Assembly (NCBI GenBank): GCA_037367405.1
Contig: JAZKJV010000682.1
Span: forward strand, 434,001 to 498,000
Source: Ottelia alismoides
Lineage: Eukaryota; Streptophyta; Magnoliopsida; Alismatales; Hydrocharitaceae
Direction of reading: 5' to 3'
DNA: 64,000 bases
Numbering within the stretch: position 1 is the first letter of the stretch; each line of letters opens with the position of its first letter. Made by a program: the position numbers and the translations under genes. Under the pieces are notes generated by a model. That model saw only the letters and a list, made by a program, of their open reading frames with translations, made no database searches and was not told the origin of the DNA. This document shows, piece by piece, positions 22,819 through 33,486 of the stretch.

Positions 22819-24530
22819 ACTGATAAAGGCAATGACTCCCTGCTAACAATTCCATCAGTTGTTGAAGGAGAACGATAGATGATCTAATCGGTGGTGGCTC
22901 GCTCGGTCGGGGACTAGACCTGCATATGATGAAGGATTTGGTGCGAAAGTGCTATCATCGACTGAATGTGAGAAAAAGATTACAAGAGTGGATAGAGAAG
23001 GGATCGAAACTGTGGGTGTATTGAATGTCCTCCGATCCGACTTAAGGGTGAAACTGGAATGGGTACGTGGAATGAGAAACTAGAATATTATACATTTTCT
23101 TCCAAAGTGTCAATGTGTTTAAATGAATAGTTAACCATGATCGCTGGATTAAAAAGCTGCGAGTGCCATGTAGCCAAATGTTACCTGCTATTGAAATTGT
23201 GTAGAAATAGTCGACGATGATCACAGATATCGTCGAAGGTTCTTTGGTGAGAATAGTTGTCGTTGAAGGGGAAACTAGCAGGAATGGACCATCGTTAATA
23301 GCGTACTCCACAATAATGTATCGAGAAGATTAAAGAACGCGTCTTTAACGAAGCAAATCAGAGGCTTCAATCATGGAAAGATTTGTCGTTGAGGAGTTTA
23401 TAAGGTTTTATGCAATGTATTTCGACTAACGAAATTTCAACAAATAAAAAAGAAATGAGGTGTGGTCACCTAAGCAACGAATACGATATTATTTCAGAAT
23501 CCATATTTAGATAGTTCCGGAGCTCCTTGTTACGGATTCGTCTACGAACCGACCATTAATGAGCTTTCTAATGGTGCAAGTTGACCAAGAACACCATGTT
23601 GATTATTTCATTTAGTGGTTTCACGCACATGTTTGTGAATTTAAAGATCTTAGATGGCCCGCTAATCTGAACAAGAGATGTTATTAACGATAAACATGAT
23701 ATCTTTTGGTGAGGTCAGTGAGGAGCAGCCAACGAAGAAGATTGGGGATACGGTCGACGAGGACACGTAAAGGGAGACGCTCGAGAGTACACGCGTCGAC
23801 ACGCCGAACGACGACGGCGATTGATATCTAACCAACCGAGGAGATGACGACGACGTTGACGGCATCAGCACCGTCCCCAACTTGATTCCTTTCCCTCCTC
23901 ACCCATACGCGACACGTGGAGGGAGCACAGGACAGGACCACTCCTCTATTTCAATGCATTCGCTCTGATTGCAATGTGCCAAAAGTGCCCATTTAATTAC
24001 TGATAGTGACGGGACTTCTCCTTTATTTTATTTTATTTTATTTCTGGTTAAAAAGTATCCTGCCGCTTCTACGGTAAATATTAAATAGATGATTTTATAC
24101 TCTTGTCCCGTCTAGATTCTATAATTGCAGTTACACCCTTATCATTTTTGTTGCCACAATACTTTAACCCATCTTTTTGGGAAATTAACAGTTGTGCCTA
24201 TTGAGTTAGTTTCCGTCAATTCTACATGTGTAATTGGAAAGAAAAAAGATGGGAACAAGGGTACATTTTTTAAAATTCCAATCGCACGGTTGTAAGAAAT
24301 TTTTACTAAATCGGACTTTGGTTTGTATGAACCATGACTTGATTTATCTCACTAAAGGTAAAACTAAACCGAGAGGGACACCTGCTAATTTCTCAAGAAA
24401 AGGAGAGGTAATTGATAATGTGAAAAAAGAAGGATCATAACTGATAATGTGAAATAAAAGAACGTGGAAAATGGGGCGGGAGCAGTTTTATTTTTCTCTA
24501 TGTATATGTATGTGTGTATAGAGAGAGATG
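22819..24530. other. intergenic DNA, nothing recognised
   Basis: Only short open frames occur (for example 23042-23311 minus, 23662-23880 minus) and none resembles a known family. The 23660-23900 stretch is less AT-rich (CGACGACG runs) and could be an old gene fragment, but I cannot name it. Confidence 0.4.
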
Positions 24531-24905
24531 GAGGAAAGGGATCTCACTTCATGAAGTAGGTAACTTACCTATTTCATTCTCATTTTCCTATTTTTTTTTG
24601 AAAAATGCTTCTGTGGATGTTTATAACTATATCATTATAATATGTCATTCAAATTTCATCGGAAACATAGACTTATATGTCCTCCATTCGTAAGAGGTAA
24701 TTTACAACAAACCTAAGACCGTTAAAATTGCATGTTTTGGATGGATGACATATGAGTCTATGTTTCTGACGAAATTTGAATGATATAGTAGAGTGATATA
24801 GTTATGAAAATCCAAGGATGAATATTTCAAAAAAATAAAAAAAAGTGGAAAAAAGAGAATGAAGACGGTAAGTTACCTATTTCACGAAGTAGGATCCATT
24901 TCCTC
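24531..24905. mobile_element. palindromic MITE, copy 1
   Basis: The ends are inverted: GAGGAAAGGGATCTCACTTC at the left and, inverted, GAGGAAATGGATCCTACTTC at the right. The two halves pair almost fully, with arms carrying TGTCATTCAAATTTCAT and ATGACATATGAGTCTATG. No coding capacity. At least six other full or partial copies share the arm sequence TTTCTGACGAAATTTGAATG. Confidence 0.8.
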
Positions 24906-24910
24906 ATATA

Positions 24911-25281
24911 TAAGAAATGGATCATACTTCATGATGTAAGTAACTTACCTACATCATACTTTTTTTCCAATTTTTTATTTTTTGAAAAATGCTTGTGGAT
25001 TTTCATAATTATATCATTTTAATATGTCATTCAAATTTTGTCAGAAACAGAGACTCATATGCCTTCCATCCGAAACAAGTAAACTACAACAAATCTAAGA
25101 CCGTTAAAATTACATGTTCTAGATGGAGGACATATGAGTCTCTATTTCTGAAGCAATTTAAATGACTTATTAGAGGGATATAGTTATGAAAATCCATGGA
25201 AATATTTTTCAAAAAAATAAAAATAAGGAAAAAAGAAAATGGTGTAAGTTACATACTCCATGGAGTAAGATTTCTTTCCTC
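24911..25281. mobile_element. palindromic MITE, copy 2 (adjacent to copy 1)
   Basis: Separated from copy 1 by only a TATATA spacer, this is a second fold-back element of about 370 bp with the same arms and termini (AAATGGATCATACTTCATGA and its partner GGAGTAAGATTTCTTTCCTC). The pair forms a head-to-tail array. Confidence 0.78.
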
Positions 25282-26169
25282 ACATATTTGTACGTATGTA
25301 TGAGAATGTCCTCTAATCCGCATGGATGAGTGGAACCACCAAGGACAAGCGGGCTCTGTGTGGATTAGTTTGATGCTACAAATTGCGATCAATGATTAAT
25401 ACTTCAAAAAATATATATTTTCTGATAATACAAGGATCCTACAAATAAATATTTGAGAAACTGCTCAGATGTATATAGCTCCTCTTTTGCCAAATGGTCT
25501 TTTGATCACAAAATATCACGAATATATAAATTTGAGATGATAATGGATCCTTGGTTCCCCATTAATGTTGTTTGAATATCAGACAAGTGGCTGGAGAAGT
25601 ATGACTGTATGTAGAATTAATAAAGTAGAAGATTTCAATCACGATGAAATTTCAATTATTATTGCAAGGGTCAATGCTGGGTTCAATGAATTCACATCTC
25701 GCAATGCAGCCATTTATGGAGCTTTCATACGTGTTTTCATATGATCATTTGCAATTATAAATTTGATTTATATATACTTTTGATCCAGTCAAAGAACAAA
25801 AAATTGAACCGTTGTACGCTGGTTTGTTTCGTATAGTTTAACTGGGTCAAACAAAGTTACGTCAGTATTTCATACAAATAGATACGAATAATGCGTCATC
25901 ATATATTTAGTGGATGTTCCCACGTGTGTCCTACAAGTTTTTTCAAAAAGACTTCTGCATTTTTTTTTGCAATTACATGTGTGCTCCTATATTTTACAAA
26001 ATTCATAATAGCAACCTTCTATTAATACATATATGCTCATATATAATACCAACACAAGGACAATATTGTGATTTATTTAAGAATATGACTGCACAAGTGT
26101 ATTTGCAAAAAAGTTTGAGGTGTAAATGTTATTAGAAAAACGCGAAACGACATAATATTTTATCAAATC

Positions 26170-26207
<38 letters not shown>

Positions 26208-26982
26208 CTGTGTGTGTGTGATGTATAAAATTAACTTTAAAACTATTCAAACTCCGATCAATGACAAGTGTTGTTAATTTACTACTTCTTGTAGCATGAC
26301 TAATACGGCCTCTTCTTTACATGGAGCCATGGAGGCATTATTTGTTATTTTGGAAGATGACATACTCGTGCGCAATGACGAGAGAGAGAATGCTCATAAG
26401 ACAAGAAGAGAAGTGATATTTGGGTCAGCGCATATGGAAGGAGATGAGATGAAAGAGCAAATACTAATGATTAGAATCAGGGACGAAGCCAGAAAATTTA
26501 TCTTGAGGGGCTAAATTATTTAGATATTATTTATCTAATTTATATTATTATTTTAGTTGTTAATATTTCCTCCGATGTAACGTGAGTGACAAAAAAGGTG
26601 TTGTAACTACTTTTTGTTCAACTTTGTTTCTTGAAATCCAGTCTTATAGATAGAATGTTCGAATAATGTTATACATATCCTCCAAATTTCGCTCAAATCC
26701 AAGATCATTTACAATTTTATATCAAAGGTTAAATGTTTGTTTCTCTTTTAAACGAGATTTAAATTCCTTAGATATTGATTGGACTTTTAATCACTAAGAT
26801 AAAATAAGAAATGACACCGAATTTGAGTGAAATTTGAAGGATATATAGACATTAATGGAAGTTTCAATATATAAAGTTGGATTCTTGGAAACAAACTCAA
26901 TCTATAAGGCAAGTTTTCAATAATTCTGTAATTGATCGAAACTAATATTGGAAATAGATTTTTACAAAAGTACATATATAAA
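25282..26982. other. AT-rich intergenic DNA with a microsatellite
   Basis: No gene is recognised. A (TA)n/(TG)n microsatellite lies at about 26182-26220. The short frame at 26296-26514 runs into AGGGACGAAGCCAGAAAATT, a phrase common at the edges of plant repeats, and I do not believe it is a gene. Confidence 0.45.
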
Positions 26983-26987
26983 CTTAT

Positions 26988-27576
26988 TGTAACACCCATA
27001 CCCCCAAACATAGTGCCACATCTAAAACTCACGAAGTGTGGGTGTGGTTTATACGTGATGGGGATTACTACTTGACAACTTGGGCTTAAGCATTTTGGGT
27101 GATTGTCAACAGGTCCATCTGGGCTTGTACCCAACAAGTTGTTAGGGTCAGTTTTCCTCGATAACGGACCGAGGACCTAAACCCGGGATGTCACAAATGG
27201 TGTCAGAGCCAATTTCCCTCTGATGGTGGAAAGGGCTATCCGAGAGGTGGAGCCACCCCTACAAAGGGGTAGGAGGAAATGGCAACCCGGAACGTGCAAC
27301 CGCCAGTGTCACTGGGAATGAGTGATGGGTCATGTCGCAACGAGGACGTTACAAATATAAGTGGGGGATGTTGTAACACCCATACCCCCAAACATAGTGC
27401 CACATCTAAAACTTACGAAGTGTGTGTGTTTATAAGTGATGGGGATTACTACTTGAGAACTTGGGCTTAGGCACTTTGGGTGGTTGTCAATGGATTCAAT
27501 TGGGCCCGAACCCAACAAGTTGTCAAGGCTGGTTTTCCTCGATAATGGACCGGAGACCTAAGCTCGGGACGTTACA
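26988..27576 (+). mobile_element. complete TRIM retrotransposon with 5-bp TSD
   Basis: LTRs lie at 26988-27195 and 27372-27576, both TG...CA and closely alike. The exact TSD CTTAT is at 26983-26987 and 27577-27581. AATGGTGTCAGAGCC follows the left LTR as the tRNA-Met primer-binding site, and the purine-rich GTGGGGGATG precedes the right LTR. The internal region is only 176 bp and encodes nothing, so the element depends on proteins from other elements. Confidence 0.93.
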
Positions 27577-27581
27577 CTTAT

Positions 27582-28164
27582 AATCCAGCATAAATAATCG
27601 CTATAAACATCGTATTGACAAAAAGATCCTATAAAGCTCTTGATATTTTTGAAATATATATTTATTAATATGATACTAAGTAATACCACTAGATTTAATA
27701 TTTTCAAATAAGTAACACTATACATTACTTTTTACTTACATGGATGCAAACAAATATAGATATATGTATCAATCCGTTATCACATTTGTTATATATATTT
27801 TGACATGTGTATGTTTATCTGCATATCTATCTTAAAATGGACACTGATACAAATAAGGTTGCAAACATGCCGATACAAATAGGTGTCTGTATCCATATAT
27901 GTACACAGTAGAAAAATATGTAACTAATTCTGTTTTACGATCCTAAAAAACGAAAGAGATATCCAAATCCATATCCGTATATGCAAAGAAAATAAAAAGA
28001 AAAATCATTATCTATATAATATATCATAAAATAAAAATTACATATCTGTGAAGTTTCACAACCGTATATGATGATAGACATATATGGATGTATCAGTATC
28101 TGATAATGCACATCATGTATTGTTAATAGTTAATTATTGTAATTAGTAGATTATATGTGTGTGT
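27582..28164. other. AT-rich intergenic DNA
   Basis: No gene is recognised. Many ATATCCATAT/ATATGTAT-type words occur without a clear repeat period. Confidence 0.45.
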
Positions 28165-28435
28165 GCGCAACGGGGCTACCCCTGTCCCATTTTTCCGAGT
28201 TTTTTTTATTTTTTTTCAAAAATATCACTATGTATATTCATCTATATATCACGCCTATATGTCACTCGAATTTCGTCAAAAACAGAAACTTCTATACCCT
28301 CCATCTAGAACAGGTCGATTACAGCAATGTTTAGATCGTTGAAGTTACAAATTCTAGAGGGATGGCATATGAGTCTTTATTTCTGACAAAATTTGAATGA
28401 CAAGTTGGAGGGATATATACATGGTGATGTTATAT
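28165..28435. mobile_element. palindromic MITE, copy 3 (right end truncated)
   Basis: It shares the arms with the 24.5-kb copies (CACTCGAATTTCGTCAAAAA and TTCTGACAAAATTTGAATGA). The left terminus is CAACGGGGCTACCCCTGTCC; the right terminus is missing. Confidence 0.65.
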
Positions 28436-29144
28436 GGCGGACTATTATACATAACATGTAAATGTTAGTTATTAAATAATGTACTTAGATTATATATAGT
28501 ACTATATATTAAACATTATACGGATTTTGGTCAAGAGCGGACGAGGAGGGGGGGGAGCAAGCCCCCATCCGCACCCCTCCCTCTCTCCATCAATGATTAG
28601 AATGAAACTAGATTACGAATAATTTTTAAAATTACATTCTATTAAATAATTATAAATTATTTTCTCTCATAGCATGGATGATTGAACCGACAGATTGGTT
28701 CAATTAGTCAATTGAGTCCAACGATCCATCCAGATTTTGACTGTTTTTATTTTCTGAGTGAACCAAGTGGGTGCACTATTTTTCACGTTATTCAAGTTTA
28801 ACCGATTGAACCCGATTTTCAAAAACTGGATTGTAGCCATGTTGAAAATATGTTTTCAAGTGAATGCAGATACCTTGATAGTAATAAAGGTTTCCATAGT
28901 CTAGAAGCCCATCAACGTGCATGATTAAGGACCCATATCTATAGGTTCAGAGTAAATTCTGTAATGTTCCGAGTCTCATCATATTCGGCCCAAACCGATC
29001 TACTGGTCCGGAGACGAAGGTCCAGCACCATTGGCGGCCCTCACCCGTCGAAGGGTCACCATGGCATTCAAATGATATTATTATTTTTATCTCAATGCCG
29101 AAGTTGTCTACTGCTGCGTGTAAGTTATATGGGTTCTATGGGAC
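28436..29144. other. intergenic DNA, nothing recognised
   Basis: AT-rich, with a short G/C tract at 28540-28590. CTGTAATGTTCCGAGTCTCA near 28959 recalls the end of the TRIM LTR in reverse, but the similarity stops after about 20 bases. Confidence 0.4.
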
Positions 29145-29495
29145 TGCTTTCTAGAGGCAGCAAACATGGCTGTTGTTGTCTTATTTTTCACTATTTTTTT
29201 ATTTTTTTCAAAAATAAATTCATGCATTTTCATCATTGTATCTCTCTAATGTGTCATTCCAATTTCGTCAGAAATAGAGACTCGTATGTCCTTCATCTAG
29301 AACAGATCGACTACAACAATTCTAAGAACATTAAAATTACATTGTCTTGATAGAAGGAACACGAGTCTCTATTTCTGATGAAATTCGAATGACATATTAG
29401 AGGGATATAGTGATGGAAGAACATGCCTTTATTCTAAAAAAATCAGAAAATGAGGCCGTGGCAGTCACCTAGGGGCAGCCCCTTTTTTCTAAGTT
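29145..29495. mobile_element. palindromic MITE, copy 4
   Basis: The arms TTCCAATTTCGTCAGAAATA and TTTCTGATGAAATTCGAATG pair with each other around a centre near 29325. Flanking GGGACTGC and GGGGCAGCCCC ends resemble copies 3, 5 and 6. Confidence 0.7.
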
Positions 29496-29574
29496 ATATA
29501 TAGATATATATATAGAGAGAGAGAGAGAGATAAAGAGAGAGAGCGACGGTCGTGATCGCATAGTCAAGCAACCG

Positions 29575-29850
29575 TCTCCGATGGTTGCGGTGAGGTCAGG
29601 TCTCACAGAGACTCTAATCGCATGGAGCGTGAAGGAAGGTGGCGGATGTGGCGAGGACTTATGCCCTATAAAAAGCCTCACACAAGGAGGGCAACACATT
29701 CATTCATCGGAACCTCGCCTAACCGGAGCCCCTTCCATTCTACCACCGGCTCATCTCTCTCTCTCCCTCTCTCTCTCTCCCTTCCATTCCCGCTCTCTAT
29801 TGAAAAGAAGGCGATGACGACATACTCAGATCCTTGAATACACACACACA
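29575..29850 (+). promoter_or_regulatory. possible orphan plant promoter and 5' leader
   Basis: CCTATAAAAAGCC (around 29662-29674) is a good TATA box. It is followed by an ACACATTCATTCATCGG transcript-start-like region and a long CT-rich leader (29750-29800), the usual arrangement of a plant core promoter. The first ATG after it (29812) opens only eight codons, and a probable MULE begins at about 29900. The gene it once served is not visible. Confidence 0.4.
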
Positions 29851-29899
29851 CACGTTATTATGCAAATTCATTTAAGATTACTCTAAAATAAATTTATTG

Positions 29900-31222
29900 G
29901 ATTTTTATTAGTCGTGCCCCTCTGAGATATTGCAATTTCAGTTACTTCTCTCCTTTTTGGGGAATATCACTTGCGCTACGGACTTCTTATCATTTTATCA
30001 CTTATGTCCCTCCATTACTTTAACTATCAATGAGTTGAACTTAAACATGATCTAATCAAATCATGGTATCGTTAAGATGGTCATATTCAGAAAAAATCCC
30101 ACACCCCATTTCCCCCCACCTCCTCACCCTCCAACCCTTCCTCATCCTCCGACCACCTCCTCCTCCATCGTTCACCATCAACAACAACTTGCCGACGATG
30201 AGACCACAGGTTATCAACAATGAGCATCCTCCTTCATCCCCTTCCCCTCCAGATTCTTGACATCTGCAACAGAGGAGAGGATCTCAGAGCGAGAGGGATG
30301 TTCAGGGAGGAGGAGGGAGTTAAGGAAAGTTCAAGGAGGCAGAGGAAAGGAGGGGTAGAGGGTGAGGTGCGAGGGTAGGGGGAGGAGCTTTGGACGAGGG
30401 GGAGGATCAAGGGGAGGACCTCGTGGGGGAGGAGGGAAGAGGGGGTGGTGCGAGGGCATGGAGAGCTAGGGGTGGGAGGGAGGCAGGGCGGAGGAGTTGG
30501 GGGGAAAGGGAGGAGCATGACGGAGGGGGTGGAGCTGTTCGGAGGGAGAGGAGCGGGACAGAGGAGTTGGGCGGAGGGAGAGCAACATGGCAGAGGAGGA
30601 GGAGATGGGTGGAGAGAGAGCGAGGCGGAGGAGTTAGCGGAGAGGGAGGAGCAAATCAGAGAGGGTGGAGCTGGGAGGAAGGAGAGGGAGGTGGATGAGC
30701 TAGGAGGAGGTGGAGGAGCGGGGTGAAGGGGGAGGAGCTGGGATGAGGGGGAGAGCGAGGCGGAGGAGTTGGTCAGAGAGGGAGGAGTAGGGCGGAGGGG
30801 GTGGATCTGGACGGAGGGAGAGGAAGGGTCAGGGAGCTCGGCGGAGGGGGGGAGCAAGGCAAAGGGGGAGTCGTTGGGGAGGAGCCGAGAGGAGGGAGAT
30901 GAGCGGGGAAGAGGAGCTAGGCAGAGGGGAGGAGCGAGGGCGGAGGGGGAGGAAGGGAAGGAGGAGGAGGAGAAGGAGGAGGGAGAGAATGTGGGGGAGG
31001 GGGAGGGGGAGGAAGATGATGATTTTTCGATCCTTTGTTTTTAATTTATTTCCGGTTGTATCCTCAAAACTAACATCCATTTGCATGAGGATGGACGATA
31101 ACTAACTTGATGGACACACGTGATAGAACGACAAGAAGTCAAGAGCACAATTGATATTCCTAATAAGAAAGGGTCATAAGTGATACTGGATCATTGTGAA
31201 GGGCACAATTGATAAAAAATAC
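29900..31222. mobile_element. probable MULE with purine-rich payload
   Basis: The outer about 130 bp at each end are diverged inverted copies: ATTTTTATTAGTCGTGCCCC and, inverted, TTTTTTATCAATTGTGCCC, followed by a shared GAATATCA.TTG and GACTTCTTGTC-like block. The AT-rich surroundings make the TSD unclear. The centre holds a C-rich leader (30100-30250) and then a purine minisatellite (30255-31020). No transposase is seen. Confidence 0.6.
30255..31020. repeat. GGAGGAG-type purine minisatellite
   Basis: About 760 bp are almost purely G and A on the plus strand, made of degenerate units around GGAGGAGCTGGGCGGAGGG. Open frames on both strands here (Gly/Glu/Arg-rich plus, Pro/Ser-rich minus) are products of the repeat, not genes. 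Confidence 0.8.
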
Positions 31223-31413
31223 ATAAATTATCGCTATCATATACTTAGGTTTTATCTCAATTAGATTTATCATTAATTTATTAAAATTTGAGAAAATTAT
31301 TCATTTTATAGCGATGATTATACATATATATGGTAGCTCTTTATTTTTTTAGATTTTATTTGATTTTTCTTGAACTTATTTATAAATAAAAAATATACAA
31401 CTAATCTTTTTTA

Positions 31414-32835
31414 GGGATTTTTACCCGGCAGACCCTATAATCTTTTGCAATTACCGCTACGACCTTCGAAACATCATAATTCCTCCCTGGACCCCGTAAA
31501 CTTGCTCCGTCTTACCCCACGAACCCTGCCGTTAAATTGACACATCCTGACCTAACTTGAGTGGGTTAAAATCGAGTTAATCAAACCATATAAAATCTAA
31601 CGGTTGGAATTCTTTCTGTCTTCCTCCTTCCTTCTTCTATCTTCTTCTTCATCTTCAATTCACTTCACTTCCCCAATCAACTGAGGACGGAACCAATACA
31701 AGCCCAGCTGCAGGGGCAGAGAGGTAGGGGGGGGGGGGGGGGGGGGGCTTTGGCTGAAGCTGACGCTTTTGCGGGGAGGTACGAGGCTTTGCGGGGAGGC
31801 TTTGTTGAAACTTTGGAGGCGCAGGGAGGCTCCACAGGTGGGTCACAGGGGAGGCTCCGCAGGTGCGAGCCACTGGGGGGTTTTCAGGGCGGGAGGCGCG
31901 GGGGGCTTGTGGGAGGCGCAGGGGGCTTCACGGGGGGGCGGGGGGAGTGCAGGAGCTCCACGGCGGGGCGGGAGGGTGCGAGAGGCGGTGCGGGGGGGGG
32001 GGGGGGGGGGGGGGGGGGGGTCAGTGCGGGATGCGTGGGGGGCTTCACGGGGGGCGGCGTCAGTGCAAGAAGCGCGGGGGGCTCCACGGCGAGGAAGGAG
32101 GGTGCGAGAGGCATGCGGGGGGGGGGGGGGGTCCGTGCGGGAGGTGCGGGGGGTTTGCAGGAGGAGCAGGGGGCTCCATGGCGGGCGGAGGGTGCGAGAG
32201 GCGGTGCAGGGGGGTGGGGGGTCAGTGCGGGAGGCTTGCAGGAGGCGCAGGGCGCGGGGGCTCCACGGCGGTGCGGGAGGGTGCGAGAGGCGGTGCAGGG
32301 GGTGGGGGGTCAGGGCGGGAGGCTTGCGGGAGGCGCAGGGCGCGGGGGCTCCACGGCGGGGCGGGAGGGTGCGAGAGGCGGTGCAGTGGGGGTCAGCGGG
32401 GGGCTTGCGGAGGCGCAGGGGCTTCACGGGTGGGGGACTCCACGGCGGAGCGGGAGGGTGCGAGAGGCGGTGCGGGGGGAGGGGGGAGCGGGGCGCCAGT
32501 CCGGGGGGAGGTTTCAACCTGACGCCGTTCTTCGAGGTCGGCTGCCACCGGCGAGAAAGGAAGCTCAGGATGGAGGTGGTGGGTACTGGGTGGTGAGGAA
32601 AAGGAAGAGGGTGAGTGGGAGTGGCAATTTACGTAAATTTGATAAATAAAATAGGTATAATATAAAAGAATATAACAGAATCTGGTTAGTTTTAACGGCT
32701 AAATGGATGTGGGTTAACCTCAGGGTTTTTAGGGTAAGAGTTAGCAAGTTTACGGGGTCCAGGGAGGAATTATGATGTTTCGAAGGTCGTAGCGGTAATT
32801 GCAAAAGATTATAGGGTCTGCCGGGTAAAAATCCC
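31414..32835. mobile_element. young MULE with perfect inverted ends and 9-bp TSD
   Basis: The terminal inverted repeats begin GGGATTTTTACCCGGCAGAC and are identical for the first 93 bp, then diverge over the next tens of bases. TCTTTTTTA is duplicated exactly at 31405-31413 and 32836-32844. Perfect ends and TSD point to recent movement. The interior contains a CT-rich segment (31610-31680), poly-G tracts and a GC-rich minisatellite. No transposase is present. Confidence 0.93.
31727..32500. repeat. poly-G tracts and about 90-bp GC-rich minisatellite
   Basis: GGGTGCGAGAGGCGGTGC recurs at about 31976, 32102, 32192, 32281, 32369 and 32458, giving a period of 88-90 bp after a first spacing of 126. 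Runs of 21 G (31727-31747) and 29 G (31992-32020) are present. All long open frames here on both strands (up to 299 codons, Gly/Arg- or Pro-rich) follow from the repeat. Confidence 0.88.
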
Positions 32836-32889
32836 TCTTTTTTATTGCAGATGTTCTTTTTATTATTTTGTCATTTTAGGCAGATTTTA

Positions 32890-33486
32890 TGTAACACCCA
32901 TACCCCTTAACATAGTCCCACGTTTAAAACTCAAAGTGTAAGAGTGAGTTATAAGTGGTGGGAATTACTACTTGACAACTTGAGATTAAGCATTTTGGGT
33001 GATTGTCAACGGATCCATTTTGGTTCAAATCGAACAAGTTGTTAGAGCTAGTTTTCCTCGATAACAAATTGGAGACCTAAGCTCGGAATGTTAGAAATTG
33101 TATCAAAGTAAATTTCCCTTTGATAGTGGAGAGGGCTACCCGAGAGGTGAAATCACCACTATAAAGAGATTGGAAGAAATGAATACCCAAAGCATGCAAC
33201 CGCCACTGTCACAGGGAATAAGTGATGAATCATGTCACAACGAAGACGTTGTGAATATAAGTGGATATAAGAGGGAGGGACGTAACTCTTATCCCCAAAC
33301 ATAGTCCCACATCTAAAACTCACAAAGTGTGAGAGTGTGTTATAAGTGGTGGGGATTACTACTTGACAACTTGAGCTTAAGTATTTTGAGTGGTTATCAA
33401 CGGATCTATTTGGACCCGAACTCAATAAGTTGTCAGGGTCAGTTTTCCTCGACAACGGACCAAGGACTTAAGCTCGGTACGTTACA
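32890..33486 (+). mobile_element. TRIM retrotransposon, aged copy
   Basis: LTRs lie at 32890-33095 and about 33281-33486, with a degraded primer-binding site (AATTGTATCAAAG) after the left one. The internal region resembles that of 26988-27576. The flanks (TTTTA and TAAAC) do not match, so the TSD is lost or the ends recombined. The insertion begins 46 bp from the MULE TSD. Confidence 0.82.

Noticed and set aside
26296..26514. 72-codon plus-strand frame as a small gene
   Set aside because: It runs into a common repeat-edge phrase and has no recognisable domain or splice context.
30234..30857. 207-codon Pro/Ser-rich minus-strand frame
   Set aside because: It is the antisense of a GGAGGAG purine minisatellite; there is no domain and the opposite strand is equally open.
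31750..32649. 299-codon open frame (and overlapping long frames on both strands)
   Set aside because: The frames follow from the poly-G/90-bp minisatellite; composition is Gly/Arg or Pro only and several frames are open at once.
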